DNA of 64,000 bases, taken from Collinsella sp944321445 (GTDB lineage Bacteria > Actinomycetota > Coriobacteriia > Coriobacteriales > Coriobacteriaceae). Below are positions 9,059 through 17,863 of the stretch, piece by piece. Numbering within the stretch: the first letter of the stretch is position 1; each line of letters begins with the position of its first letter. The stretch lies in the NCBI RefSeq assembly GCF_030371825.1, contig NZ_JAUDDM010000003.1, one strand, 5' to 3'. A model generated the notes under the pieces. That model made no database searches and was not told the origin of the DNA. It saw nothing but the letters and a program-made list of their open reading frames with translations. The position numbers were made by a program, and so were the translations under genes.

Positions 9059-11019
9059 CGACTCGCCTCGCGCTGGGCGGCTACCGTCGGATCGAGGGGG
9101 ATGACACCGCTCACGCTTACCTCGTCGAGCGCGCGCTCGGACAGCTCGCGTTCCTCGGGCAGGCGGCCGACGATGTTCTCGTTCAGCCAGGACATGCGCG
9201 CGATCTGGCTGCTGGGCAGGCGGCCCGAGCCATGCGGTTGCACGATCCCCGTCTGGCTTTTGAGCTCGTCGGTGAACGGGTGGATCTGGCCGTTGAGCAT
9301 GCTCTGGCGAAACACCTCCACCAGATTGCGCTGGCGCACCGGCACGACGGGCGACAGGCGCACGTCCAGCACGCCCGACGTGAGGCCCCACCAGTAGTTG
9401 AGCGCCTTGTCGCGCAGCTCGTCGCCCTCGCGGCGCCACGAATCATCGCGGATGGACTGCACGATGCGCTGGTAGAAGCGTCCCCACTGCAGCACCGGCT
9501 CGCCCAGGTGCACCTCGGTACCGTCATACTCGACCAGGTAGAGGCCCCACGACTCATCCGGGTCCACAGGGTTGGGCACGTCGCGCGCACAGACGATGCG
9601 CACGTCGGTTTCGGCCAATTCGCGGCGCCAATCGTAGTCCTTCGCGGCATACCACTTGAGATACACCGTGACGTGCGGATCGACCATCTGCGCGCCGATG
9701 GCGAAGGCGTTGATGCCCGCCACGGTGCCATAGACCGGGGAATCGGCAACGTAGCCGATGCGATGGTTGTCCGAAAGGCTCGCCGCGAGGGCGCCGAGAA
9801 GGAACTTCACCTCATAGGTCTTCGCGCTGAAGGTGCGCACGGCGCTGTGCGACAGGCTTACCGAACAGTTGAGCACCTTGAGCTTGGGATATTTCATGGC
9901 GGCACGCAGCGCCTGGGTCATTTGCGTGGGCACGTTCGTCACGATGAGGTCGCTGCGATCGGCCACTGCCGCGTCGACGGCGCGGTCGAACGCCTCGTCC
10001 GATTTGCAGTCGGAAAAGACCGTTGTCTCGACCATACCGCCAAAGGAGCGTTCGAGCTCCAAGCGGCCCTTCTCGTGCGCCGCGGCCCATCCGGACGTTT
10101 GGGGACTGCGCTCGTAGATGAATGCGACCCGCAGCGATTTAGGCGGAACGGCCTTCTTATACAGCCCCTTGAGGTCGGCGATGAGCTTTCCTTTCGAAGG
10201 CTGCTCGGGAGGTGTCTCGAGATAAGCGATGGGCTCTTGGCTCGCGCTGACGCGCAGCTCTCCCCACATGCGGCTCAGGCGGTCCGCTATTTCGGTGGGT
10301 GAGCCGCAAATGGCAAGCTCATAGCCGTAGATCTTGAGATAGGAAAGAAACGCATCGCCTGCCGTGATGCCCAGCGAGCCCCCGTCACGGCGCGCGAAGG
10401 CCGCAGCGAAGCTCTCGAAGGCGGCACGCAGGTCGGTTACCGCCTCATCGGGCCACGGATTTTCGAGGTCGCGGTGTGCGAACACGGCGAGCCGTTCGTA
10501 GGAGCCCTCTTCAGAAAACACGATGCCATAGATGGGGCACACGCGATAGAACCGCAGGAACTCCTGGTAGATGCGGTATTCCTTCGTATCCGACGGCATG
10601 GGCAGCATGCGCGTGACGCTCGCGGTGATCGACGGCATGTCCAGGTAGCGCATGACCGACACGCGTTTGTTGCCCTCCTGCACGTAGAAGCGCTGGAGGT
10701 ACTCGTAGACGATGATGGGGTCGCGCAGGCCCTCCTCGCGCTGGGAGTCGATGAGCGAACTCCACTTAGACGCGAACTCAGAATCGTCTTCGAGCAGCGG
10801 CATGAACCCGCGCGAAAACGAGTTCTGCCGGCCATGCGTGCGCGTGCCCGCAATGAGCGACATGTCGATGTCGATGACGCCGACGGGAACCTCGCCCTGG
10901 TAGCCCCGGTCGCGTAAAAAATCGCTCAAGGCGGTGGGATAGGGGTAGCGCCCGGCGGCGACATCCTGCTGGACCTGCCTCAGACCGATTTTGCGCGCTT
11001 TGCGATAGTCCTCGATCAT
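9055..11019 (-). CDS. ParB-like plus BMP (PnrA-type) ligand-binding fusion protein
   Basis: 654 residues with no signal peptide, lipobox or membrane helix. The N-terminal part (about 65-135) resembles a ParB/sulfiredoxin-like segment, with the telling string VQEGNKRVSVMRYLDMPSI. The C-terminal part (about 290-530) resembles a basic membrane protein (BMP/PnrA) periplasmic-binding domain, starting LRVAFIYERSPQTSGW and containing RIGYVADSPVYGTVAGINAF. BMP proteins normally are secreted nucleoside-binding lipoproteins; a cytoplasmic version fused to a ParB-like module suggests an intracellular nucleoside sensor or enzyme. Start taken at ATG 11019, preceded by GGGAGTGGG; an in-frame TTG lies 30 nt upstream. 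First gene of a two-gene unit with the phosphoesterase. Confidence 0.75.
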   Translation of the reverse strand: MIEDYRKARKIGLRQVQQDVAAGRYPYPTALSDFLRDRGYQGEVPVGVIDIDMSLIAGTRTHGRQNSFSRGFMPLLEDDSEFASKWSSLIDSQREEGLRDPIIVYEYLQRFYVQEGNKRVSVMRYLDMPSITASVTRMLPMPSDTKEYRIYQEFLRFYRVCPIYGIVFSEEGSYERLAVFAHRDLENPWPDEAVTDLRAAFESFAAAFARRDGGSLGITAGDAFLSYLKIYGYELAICGSPTEIADRLSRMWGELRVSASQEPIAYLETPPEQPSKGKLIADLKGLYKKAVPPKSLRVAFIYERSPQTSGWAAAHEKGRLELERSFGGMVETTVFSDCKSDEAFDRAVDAAVADRSDLIVTNVPTQMTQALRAAMKYPKLKVLNCSVSLSHSAVRTFSAKTYEVKFLLGALAASLSDNHRIGYVADSPVYGTVAGINAFAIGAQMVDPHVTVYLKWYAAKDYDWRRELAETDVRIVCARDVPNPVDPDESWGLYLVEYDGTEVHLGEPVLQWGRFYQRIVQSIRDDSWRREGDELRDKALNYWWGLTSGVLDVRLSPVVPVRQRNLVEVFRQSMLNGQIHPFTDELKSQTGIVQPHGSGRLPSSQIARMSWLNENIVGRLPEERELSERALDEVSVSGVIPLDPTVAAQREASR

Positions 11020-11131
11020 GCTGACCCACTCCCAACCAGCTGACGCCAATTCGCTGTTGGCTCCATTATCCCCTGCAACGTCTGGGTGCGGACGACTGAG
11101 CGGCCAATGGTCAGAAGTATTACGGAACTTA

Positions 11132-11144
11132 TATCATAATGATA
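11132..11144. promoter_or_regulatory. 13-nt AT-rich palindrome upstream of the ParB/BMP gene
   Basis: TATCATAATGATA is a perfect odd palindrome about 113 nt upstream of the start, next to AGCTC-TAT-GAGCT. It lies in an AT-rich intergenic stretch (11050-11343) that should hold the promoter. An operator role is inference. Confidence 0.35.
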
Positions 11145-11241
11145 GCTCTATGAGCTGGTCATAAGGCATTATGCTACTTCTAGCGGCAGGAGCGATGGGG
11201 TGGCACGCTTGCCAGCGAACCTTCTCCATCGGCGTTCGGTT

Positions 11242-11282
11242 GTTGTGAGCGCTTCCGGCCAATCGCCGGAAGCGCTCACAAC
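11242..11282. terminator. 18-bp perfect hairpin downstream of brnQ
   Basis: Perfect 18-bp inverted repeat with 5-nt loop CAATC, arms 11242-11259 and 11265-11282, sequence GTTGTGAGCGCTTCCGGC on the left arm. No T-run on either strand. Its position 62 nt beyond the brnQ stop fits a terminator of an unusual type or an mRNA 3'-end stabiliser. Confidence 0.5.
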
Positions 11283-11343
11283 AGAAAAATACGAGGTGGC
11301 ATACCTGTTTTGTCGCAAGCACGGACAACGCGCCGATAGAACA

Positions 11344-12663
11344 CTAACGGGCAGATACCTTCCCGATACCGATAAGGCCACAGAAGAAAGCGACGAGTGC
11401 GGCAAGGGCTGCAGGAACGACCCAACTTAGCCCAAGGTCGGCAAACGGAAGAGCATCGATGGGAAGCGTCGCGGCGGGAGCGAAGGCGTCGCGCAACGCC
11501 TCGATGACGCTGATGGCCGCCGTGACACCCACAACGAGCGGCCAGATAATCGGCCGTTCGTCGCATGCCGCGTGGAACATGCCCATGAGAACAAGCACGA
11601 TGGCCACAGGGTACATGGCCCCCAGCAACGGAACCGAGAACGCGAGGATAGCGTCGAGGCCGAAGTTGGACAGGAAACACGAGAACGCCGCGAACACGAA
11701 GGCGCACGCGCGATACGACACGCCGGGAATCTCGTTGGAAAAGTACGTTCCGCAGCAGCTGATCAGGCCGGTGCAAACATTCAGGCAGGCAAGCAGGAAG
11801 ATGGCGGCGACCACCACGGTTCCCGCGATGCCGAAGTGCTGGGTCGCAGAAGCAGTGAGCACGGCCGCGCCGTTCGTCGCACCCGCCGCCACCTCGCTGG
11901 CAGAGACGCCCACGTAGGCCAAGCCGCAGTAGATGAGTGCCATGAGGACGCCTGCGAACACACCGGCACGCGAGATGGCGCGCGTGAGGGGACCGGGCTC
12001 GGTCACGCCCATCTCACGGATGTTGGTGGCAATGACCAGGCCAAAGGTGAGGGATGCCAAAAGGTCCATCGTTTGGTAGCCCACAAGGAAGCCCTGCACC
12101 GCAGCTCCGTTATCGTAGGGTGCCTGCGCGGCGGACAGCTCGGGCAGGGGCGTGAGGAACGACGCGACGGTCACCGCGACAATGAGCAGGATAAGCGCCG
12201 GGCCCGTCACACGGCCGAGCAGGCGCGTGAGGCGACCCGGATGCATGGCGAGCACGTAGGCAAGGGCGAAAAACGCAACGGAGAAGATCAGACGCGGGAT
12301 ATCGACCGCAAGCGATGCGGGCAGCAGCGGCTCCAACATCTCGAACGCAGTGGAAGAAGTGCGCGGAATGGCGAGACACGGACCGATGGCCAGATACACC
12401 GCCGCCACGAACACGCGGGCGAACATGGGGTGCACGCGTCCAGCAAGGTCGCGCGCCGTGCCCGCAAGCGCCACCGCGATGATGCCGAGCACGGGAAGAC
12501 CGATGGCCGCCACGAGGAAGCCGAGCGCTGCGGGCATGGTATCGGTTCCTGCCTGCAGGCCCAACAGAGGCGGCAGAATGAGGTTTCCCGCACCGAAGAA
12601 CATCGAAAAGAGCGTGACGCCCACCACCACGGACTGCCGCGCCGAAAGAGTCTGCTTCGCCAT
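11344..12663 (-). CDS. brnQ: Branched-chain amino acid transport protein BrnQ (LIVCS family)
   Basis: Sodium- or proton-coupled symporter for leucine, isoleucine and valine in the cytoplasmic membrane. 439 residues with about 12 membrane helices. The N-terminus VVVGVTLFSMFFGAGNLILP is the family hallmark, and IPRTSSTAFEM occurs in the expected place around residue 105. Start chosen at ATG 12663 (MAKQTLSARQ), with a modest GGTGG site; an upstream extension adds only non-homologous residues. A perfect 12-bp hairpin separates it from glk, so it may be an independent transcript. Confidence 0.93.
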   Translation of the reverse strand: MAKQTLSARQSVVVGVTLFSMFFGAGNLILPPLLGLQAGTDTMPAALGFLVAAIGLPVLGIIAVALAGTARDLAGRVHPMFARVFVAAVYLAIGPCLAIPRTSSTAFEMLEPLLPASLAVDIPRLIFSVAFFALAYVLAMHPGRLTRLLGRVTGPALILLIVAVTVASFLTPLPELSAAQAPYDNGAAVQGFLVGYQTMDLLASLTFGLVIATNIREMGVTEPGPLTRAISRAGVFAGVLMALIYCGLAYVGVSASEVAAGATNGAAVLTASATQHFGIAGTVVVAAIFLLACLNVCTGLISCCGTYFSNEIPGVSYRACAFVFAAFSCFLSNFGLDAILAFSVPLLGAMYPVAIVLVLMGMFHAACDERPIIWPLVVGVTAAISVIEALRDAFAPAATLPIDALPFADLGLSWVVPAALAALVAFFCGLIGIGKVSAR

Positions 12664-12696
12664 GATCCACCAATCGATGATGCGCTGAATCGAATC

Positions 12697-12726
12697 GACC
12701 CGATGCGCACGGTGGCGCATCGGGTC
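12697..12726. terminator. 12-bp perfect hairpin between glk and brnQ
   Basis: Arms GACCCGATGCGC and GCGCATCGGGTC with a 6-nt loop; no T-run. It lies after the glk stop on the minus strand and just before the brnQ start, so it could terminate glk or attenuate brnQ. Confidence 0.5.
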
Positions 12727-12780
12727 AACAGCATAGTCCATTTTGCGCCGAAGCGCAGGCTCGCAAGCGGGCGTGTCCCT

Positions 12781-13737
12781 TTATGCCTCCGCAGCGCGCA
12801 GGGCCATGTAGGCCGCGCCGAAGATGCCGGCGTCGTTGCCCAGCGATGCGATCTCGATGGGCGTGTCGGCGCAAACCGCAAGGGCATAGCGACGATACGC
12901 GGCGTACAGCTCGTCAAGATACTGGCTGGCGGAATTGGAAACGCCGCCGCCCAGCACAAACGCCTCGGGATCGACGACCGCCGCGATGAGGGCAAGCGCG
13001 CGGCCCAGGTACTCGCACATGGTGGAAACCGCTGCAGCTGCAGCCTCGTCGCCCGCAGCGAGCGCCTCGAAAACGGCACGCGAGTCACTGGGGCCCACAA
13101 GCTCCACAGGATCGGAGCCGCGCTTGGCGCACTCCTCCTTATAGCTGGTCACGATACCTGTTGCCGAGGCGTACTGCTCGAGGTGACCCTTGCCGCCGCA
13201 GCCGCAGGTGCGCTCCTCGTCCGGGTTCAAGCACATGTGGCCGATCTCGCCGCCGGCACCCACGAAGCCCTCGATCATATTGCCGTTCACCACGACGCCG
13301 CCGCCGACGCCCGTGCCGATGGTCACCATGACCATGCTCTGCTTGCCGCGCGCACTGCCGCGCCACACCTCGCCCATTGCTGCCGCGTTGGCGTCGTTGC
13401 CGAACTTCACCGCGGCATGGGGGCAGTGGGTTTCGAGCGCGCGCATGAGGCCGGGCGCATTGAGCTGGATGTTTGCCTGAAGACGGATGTCGCCGTCAGC
13501 GGGAACCGGGCACGGAACGGCCAGGCCGATGCCGTACACGTCGTCGACCGTGCCGTGCGCTTGCTCCACCAGCTGGTCGATGCCGCTACACACCGCATCG
13601 TAGCCGTCGGTGTCGATGAGCGGCGGCGTGGGGACGCTCGCCCGGGCGATGAGCGCACCCTCCTCGGTAAAGAGACCCTCCTTGACCGACGTTCCACCGA
13701 CGTCGATGCCCACGAAGTACTTGACGGATTCTGCCAT
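12781..13737 (-). CDS. glk: ROK-family glucokinase
   Basis: ATP-dependent glucose kinase, 318 residues. The N-terminal phosphate loop is GIDVGGTSVKEGLF, the adenosine-side motif is TIGTGVGGG, and sugar-site residues lie in EIGHM. The zinc motif CGCGGKGHLE has His where many ROK proteins have a third Cys. There is no helix-turn-helix, so it is an enzyme rather than a ROK repressor. Start at ATG 13737 with GAAGGGAGC upstream. It would phosphorylate glucose released inside the cell, for example from disaccharides imported by the ABC system at the left edge. Confidence 0.92.
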   Translation of the reverse strand: MAESVKYFVGIDVGGTSVKEGLFTEEGALIARASVPTPPLIDTDGYDAVCSGIDQLVEQAHGTVDDVYGIGLAVPCPVPADGDIRLQANIQLNAPGLMRALETHCPHAAVKFGNDANAAAMGEVWRGSARGKQSMVMVTIGTGVGGGVVVNGNMIEGFVGAGGEIGHMCLNPDEERTCGCGGKGHLEQYASATGIVTSYKEECAKRGSDPVELVGPSDSRAVFEALAAGDEAAAAAVSTMCEYLGRALALIAAVVDPEAFVLGGGVSNSASQYLDELYAAYRRYALAVCADTPIEIASLGNDAGIFGAAYMALRAAEA

Positions 13738-13861
13738 AGTCGAAAGCTCCCTTCGTTCCCCTGCAAACGGGCGTCGCCGCATGCGCGGTAAACCATCCGA
13801 TACGCCCTATAGTACCGCGAAGAATGAGTCCCGTCGTGTCTCGGCCGGACTTCCCTTCGTT

Positions 13862-13947
13862 AACCCCCTGCAGACTTTGGTCTTAGCCACATCTGGAGGA
13901 AGGAATCCGGGTCCAGATGTGGGTTTGGCCAAAGTCTGCAGGGGGTT
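13862..13947. repeat. Long two-step inverted repeat (86 nt)
   Basis: Outer arms of 19 bp (13862-13880 and 13929-13947; left arm AACCCCCTGCAGACTTTGG) are perfect. Inner arms of 11 bp (CCACATCTGGA / TCCAGATGTGG) are also perfect, separated from the outer arms by a 6-nt internal loop. It sits in the 258-nt gap between glk and the lectin-domain gene. It has no T-run, so it is not a classical terminator. Its architecture resembles the other long hairpins of this window. Confidence 0.85.
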
Positions 13948-13995
13948 GGTTTTGCTGGAAGAGGAAAGTGCGCCACGGTGCGCAGGCGTCGCCCG

Positions 13996-15168
13996 CTATT
14001 GCGCCTCGACTTCGACTTCCTGCTCCATGATGAAGGCCATGCGATCGGCTTTGTACACGTTGCTCACGTCGTTGGGGACGTCATACCAGCCCCAGGAGCC
14101 GCCGGACTTCAGCATGACCAGACGGTCCTCGATACCCTGGTCATTGTTGGGCTCGCCGGATGCCCAGGCGTTGAACTCAAACGGGCTGCCATCCACCCAT
14201 TCCCAGCTGTCACCGGAACGCATGCCGCCGATCCAGCATACCGCGACGCCCTCGGCGGGAAGCTGCGCGAGCACCTGGTTGTACTCATCGGCGCTCGAGA
14301 CGGTCGCGAGGTATCCCCCGTGCGCCTCGCAGTAGGCGCGCGCGTCGCTCCAGGTCATGGCCTGGCGCACCAGCGTGTATCGGTGCTCGATGACCGTCTT
14401 GGGACCGGTGGAGACCACGAGGTCGACCGCGGAGTTCTCCTCCGCCTCGCCACCTGCCGCAGGATTTTGCGAGATGACAGAGCCCTCTGCCACCGTGGAG
14501 CTCGCTTCCTCGGTCACCTCGCCCACGGCCAGACCGGCGTCCTCGAGTGCTGCTTTCGCCTCATCTTGCGTTTTGCCCGTGACGTTCGGGATCGCGATGG
14601 GATCGGGCTCGACGAGCGAGACCTGCGCACTTCCCTGCTGTGGGCTCGCCTGCGGTGCATCGAGCACGCCCAGGCCGAAGACCGCGAATGCACCGGCCGC
14701 GCCCACCACCGCGATCGCGGCGACGATGCCGATGATGAGCGGTGCATGGGAGCGCTTGCGCGGAGGCTCGGGACCGGGCTGCGGGGTGGCCGGCATCTCG
14801 CCGACGCCAACAACCGGCTGCGCGGGAACCTGCTGCCAGGTTTGCGCGTTGAAGGTCGGGGGAATTTCAGGCTCAGGAGCCGGAGGGACGGGCGCGGAGG
14901 ACACCGGGGTCTCGGGCGCCGCTGGGGCAACCGGGAGTTCCACCGTCTCCACGGGCGTTGCGACGGCATCGTCGACAGGAGATGTCTCGACAACCTCGGT
15001 GGCGGAAGCGTCCTCGACAGGCGCCTCAACGTGAAGAGCGCTCGTTTCCGGCGCGCTCTCCGCGATCTCGTCCTCGCGCGGCTGCACCTCGTAGTCCACA
15101 GCAGCACCGCAGTTGGTGCAGAATTTCGCACCGTCGGGAAGCTGATGTCCGCATTGCGTACAGAACAT
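13996..15168 (-). CDS. Zinc-ribbon membrane protein with PASTA and C-type lectin-like domains
   Basis: 390 residues. Domain order: N-terminal zinc ribbon (Cys3, 6, 17, 20), a Pro/Glu/Ala-rich linker, one membrane helix (about 143-168), a PASTA-like domain (about 193-256, IPNVTGKTQDEAKAALEDAG), then a C-type lectin-like domain (about 262-385) with WSDARAYCEAHGGYLATV and the EPNN carbohydrate-type motif. The expected topology is ribbon inside and lectin outside. It probably reads cell-wall or host glycans; the ligand is unknown. Start at ATG 15168 with AAGGAG 9 nt upstream. Last gene of an operon of three with the GH3 enzyme and a four-helix zinc-ribbon protein. Confidence 0.85.
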   Translation of the reverse strand: MFCTQCGHQLPDGAKFCTNCGAAVDYEVQPREDEIAESAPETSALHVEAPVEDASATEVVETSPVDDAVATPVETVELPVAPAAPETPVSSAPVPPAPEPEIPPTFNAQTWQQVPAQPVVGVGEMPATPQPGPEPPRKRSHAPLIIGIVAAIAVVGAAGAFAVFGLGVLDAPQASPQQGSAQVSLVEPDPIAIPNVTGKTQDEAKAALEDAGLAVGEVTEEASSTVAEGSVISQNPAAGGEAEENSAVDLVVSTGPKTVIEHRYTLVRQAMTWSDARAYCEAHGGYLATVSSADEYNQVLAQLPAEGVAVCWIGGMRSGDSWEWVDGSPFEFNAWASGEPNNDQGIEDRLVMLKSGGSWGWYDVPNDVSNVYKADRMAFIMEQEVEVEAQ

Positions 15169-15193
15169 AACCGTCAACTCCTTGCGCCCGCAC

Positions 15194-16564
15194 TCACTCC
15201 TGAGCGCTGAGCTTTCCGAGTTTCACCTTCAAGATGCGCTCGACCGACGCATCGATACGCGCCTCGTCGAGCTCGCCGGCATCGAGGGCGTCGAGCACGC
15301 CCTGGTAGGCAGCCTCGAGGTCCGCCGGCATGAGCACGATGTCGACGCCCGCCTTGAGGGCCTCGACGGCGATGCGGTCGTTGCCGATGGACGACGTCGC
15401 CGCCCCCATTCCCATGGAATCCGTGATGATGATGCCGTCGTAACCCATGTCGTTGCGCAGCAGATCCGTCACGATTTCGGACGAAACGGACGCGGGATCG
15501 TCGTCGCCGGTCACATTGGGCATGGACAGATGGCCCACCATCACGAACGGCACGTCTGCCTCGATGGCCGTCTGGAAGGGCACGAGCTCCTCGTCGCGAA
15601 TCTCGTCGACGGTCTTTTGCGAATAGATGCTGGTATCGTGGGAGTCGCCCTCGGCACCACCGATGCCCGGGAAGTGCTTCGCCGCGCACAGGATCCCTGT
15701 CTGCGTGAAGCCCTCGATCTGTGCCTTCACCATGGGCGCCACCGCATCGGCGGTCGATCCGAACGAGCGCAGGGCCATCGTGTCGCTCATGGGGTTGTTG
15801 GCGATGTCGGCATCGGGGGCAAAATCGACGTTGAAGCCGAGGTCGGTGAGGTAGGTGCCGATCTGCACCGCGACCTCGCGCGCCCGCTCGACGTCGCCGG
15901 TCGCGCCGATTTCGCTCATGTTGCCCACGTTTTCGATATCGAAGCCCTCGTTGCCGCCCACGCGCGACACCGTGCCGCCCTCTTCGTCCACGCACAAAAA
16001 CAGCGGCAGGCCGGTCACCTCCTGGCCGTACGCCTGAGTGTTGGCGAGCATCTCGCGCGTTTGGTCGGCGTCCTCCAGATTCGTGGCGAAGTAGATGACG
16101 CCGCCGACCGGCATGCGCTCGAGCGCCTCCTTGGTGGCATCGCCCGCCGCGACCACCTGACCCACGCCCGTGAGCGCCTCGGGGCGCACGATGAAGAGCT
16201 GGGCGACCTTCTGCTCGAGCGTCATGGCATCGAGCTTCTCGGCGACCTGGGAGGCAAGGCGTTCCTCGGCGCTGGGCTCTGCGGTGCTGCCACCTTGAGA
16301 TGTCGCAGGGGCGTTGTCCTCATCGCCGGAGCGGAAGGCGCCCGTTCCCCATGCGATAGCAAAGCCCACCATGAAAAGCGCGATGAGCTCTACAACGATG
16401 AGTAGGAGTGAAGAGCGGCGCTTTTGCAGCGGCGAGGGCGCCTGTCGGCGCTGGGGCTGTTGGCCAGATGGACGCCTCCGCTGCCGCGACGACGGTTGCT
16501 GAGCTTGGCGCGGTGCGAAGTGCGCGGGCGGGCGCTGACCTGTTGTTCGACGCTGATTGGGCAC
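15194..16564 (-). CDS. Membrane-anchored GH3 beta-N-acetylhexosaminidase (NagZ-like)
   Basis: 456 residues. A basic Arg/Gln-rich N-terminal tail (1-50) and one membrane helix (about 51-72) anchor the catalytic domain outside. The GH3 NagZ features are clear: FLCVDEEGGTVSRV, the Asp-His dyad loop AKHFPGIGGAEGDSHD, and the nucleophile in IITDSMGMGA. It would remove N-acetylhexosamine (GlcNAc) from muropeptides or glycans at the cell surface; released MurNAc products could feed the MurNAc system at 46.6-49.9 kb. The start is GTG 16564 with AGGAAGG. Middle gene of the zinc-ribbon/GH3/lectin operon. Confidence 0.9.
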   Translation of the reverse strand: MPNQRRTTGQRPPAHFAPRQAQQPSSRQRRRPSGQQPQRRQAPSPLQKRRSSLLLIVVELIALFMVGFAIAWGTGAFRSGDEDNAPATSQGGSTAEPSAEERLASQVAEKLDAMTLEQKVAQLFIVRPEALTGVGQVVAAGDATKEALERMPVGGVIYFATNLEDADQTREMLANTQAYGQEVTGLPLFLCVDEEGGTVSRVGGNEGFDIENVGNMSEIGATGDVERAREVAVQIGTYLTDLGFNVDFAPDADIANNPMSDTMALRSFGSTADAVAPMVKAQIEGFTQTGILCAAKHFPGIGGAEGDSHDTSIYSQKTVDEIRDEELVPFQTAIEADVPFVMVGHLSMPNVTGDDDPASVSSEIVTDLLRNDMGYDGIIITDSMGMGAATSSIGNDRIAVEALKAGVDIVLMPADLEAAYQGVLDALDAGELDEARIDASVERILKVKLGKLSAQE

Positions 16565-16615
16565 GATGGGCCCCTTCCTCTCTTAATGAAGAACGCTCCC
16601 CCAGCGTATCATGCG

Positions 16616-17278
16616 CTACGCGCGCTTGGGTCGAACAATCGAGGCAACGACGAAGCCGACGAGGCACATCAGCACGGTGAGGAGGATATTGGTGACCTCG
16701 CTGGAGAAGTCGGTTGCGGTAACGATGTAGCCCGACGCGACGCCCGTGAGCGTCATGGCCACGAAGCCGGTCATGAGCAGCGAGCGCTTGCCGCTTGCAA
16801 GCTGCAGGATAATGCCGACCGCAAGCAGGATCATACTCACGACCCACGCGATCATGAGGAGGGAGAACAGCGTGCCCGCACCCGATGACGCGCCGTAATA
16901 CTCAAGCATGCGGCCGGCCTCGCCGAACTGCCACGCACTGTAGCTCTCGGCAAACGAGTGGGCACTGGAAGCGGTGCCAGTGAGGAACCCGGCGAACCCA
17001 CCGACGAAGTTGCTGGCCGACACCACACTCTGATCGACGATGATCCAGGGCATGCAAGCGAAGACCATCGCCAAAACCGCCGGGATGGCGGGAACGATGC
17101 GCGTGATGTCGAACGCCGAGTGTGCCGGCGCTGACGCCACAGGACTTGCAGCGGACGCTGTCTGAGGCGCCGGTTGAACCGGCGTTGCTGCTGCCGGTGC
17201 CGCAGCGATAGCGTTGCCGCACTTGGGGCAAAACTTTGCACCATCTGCTATCTGGTTTCCGCATTTAGGACAAAACAT
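16616..17278 (-). CDS. Zinc-ribbon protein with four membrane helices
   Basis: 220 residues. N-terminal zinc ribbon MFCPKCGNQIADGAKFCPKC, an Ala/Pro linker to about residue 50, then roughly four hydrophobic helices with an extracellular loop between the first two. No enzyme motif was recognised. It is the first gene of the operon ending in the lectin protein and is transcribed from a promoter carrying GTTGCGCAAC at 17355-17364. GGGAAGGG precedes ATG 17278. Likely a membrane protein whose cytoplasmic ribbon binds metal, protein or nucleic acid. Confidence 0.8.
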   Translation of the reverse strand: MFCPKCGNQIADGAKFCPKCGNAIAAAPAAATPVQPAPQTASAASPVASAPAHSAFDITRIVPAIPAVLAMVFACMPWIIVDQSVVSASNFVGGFAGFLTGTASSAHSFAESYSAWQFGEAGRMLEYYGASSGAGTLFSLLMIAWVVSMILLAVGIILQLASGKRSLLMTGFVAMTLTGVASGYIVTATDFSSEVTNILLTVLMCLVGFVVASIVRPKRA

Positions 17279-17328
17279 GACCGTTTCCCTTCCCGGTTGA
17301 ATACGCGTGTCGCATTGGCGACAGCGCC

Positions 17329-17364
17329 AGTATGACGCTGATTATTCGCAATCTGTTGCGCAAC
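17329..17364 (-). promoter_or_regulatory. GTTGCGCAAC promoter, site 1
   Basis: Palindrome GTTGCGCAAC (17355-17364), then 20 nt, then the -10-like CATACT (plus-strand 17329-17334), 50 nt before ATG 17278. A second palindrome, TTGCGCGCAA, lies immediately upstream (17366-17375). Confidence 0.65.
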
Positions 17365-17386
17365 ATTGCGCGCAAACAGCTTTCGT

Positions 17387-17719
17387 CTAGAAGCGCTTCG
17401 CGCCGCACTTGGGGCAGAAGCGGGACGATACGGGGATCTTCGCCCCGCACTGCGAGCAAAATTCCATCTCGCCTGGTGAGTCTGACGGGGCAGATGCCGC
17501 CGAGGCATCCTGGACGGCAGAAGCCGGGCGTGCGGACGCAGCCGTCACTGCTGCCTGGGCGGGCGCTTTCTTGTTCCCGCGCTTGTTCATCGCCCAACGC
17601 ACGACGCGCACCACTGCAACAACCAGCAGCAACGCGATGATGAGCAGGAATATGACCTCTTCGGTGCCCATGCCGAGCTTCGGCTCTTCAATCTGCACAA
17701 CATGTGTTTCATACCGCAT
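17387..17719 (-). CDS. Small membrane protein with C-terminal zinc ribbon
   Basis: 110 residues. One membrane helix (about 21-42, VIFLLIIALLLVVAVVRVV), an Ala-rich linker, and a C-terminal ribbon FCSQCGAKIPVSSRFCPKCG, the reverse order to its neighbours. The longer open frame upstream is not used: GGGGAGGAG lies 6 nt before ATG 17719. It has its own GTTGCGCAAC promoter. Function unknown; it belongs with the surrounding ribbon proteins by domain and promoter. Confidence 0.78.
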   Translation of the reverse strand: MRYETHVVQIEEPKLGMGTEEVIFLLIIALLLVVAVVRVVRWAMNKRGNKKAPAQAAVTAASARPASAVQDASAASAPSDSPGEMEFCSQCGAKIPVSSRFCPKCGAKRF

Positions 17720-17777
17720 GTGAACTCCTCCCCTACGATGCGGGCTCGCACCCGCCGCTCTTCGCGTGCACAACAAC

Positions 17778-17811
17778 TGTATGCCGGTTTTTCTCGAATT
17801 TGTTGCGCAAC
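17778..17811 (-). promoter_or_regulatory. GTTGCGCAAC promoter, site 2
   Basis: Palindrome at 17802-17811, 18-nt spacer, then the -10-like CATACA (17778-17783), about 58 nt before ATG 17719. Confidence 0.6.
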
Positions 17812-17863
17812 ATCCGCGTGGGGAGGGCACGTCGCGGGAGGGGTCGGCCCGACGCTGCAGGCG

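Noticed and set aside
11572..13791. 739-codon plus-strand open frame opposite brnQ and glk
   Set aside because: His/Arg/Gly-rich low-complexity translation, antisense to two recognised genes; not a protein family.
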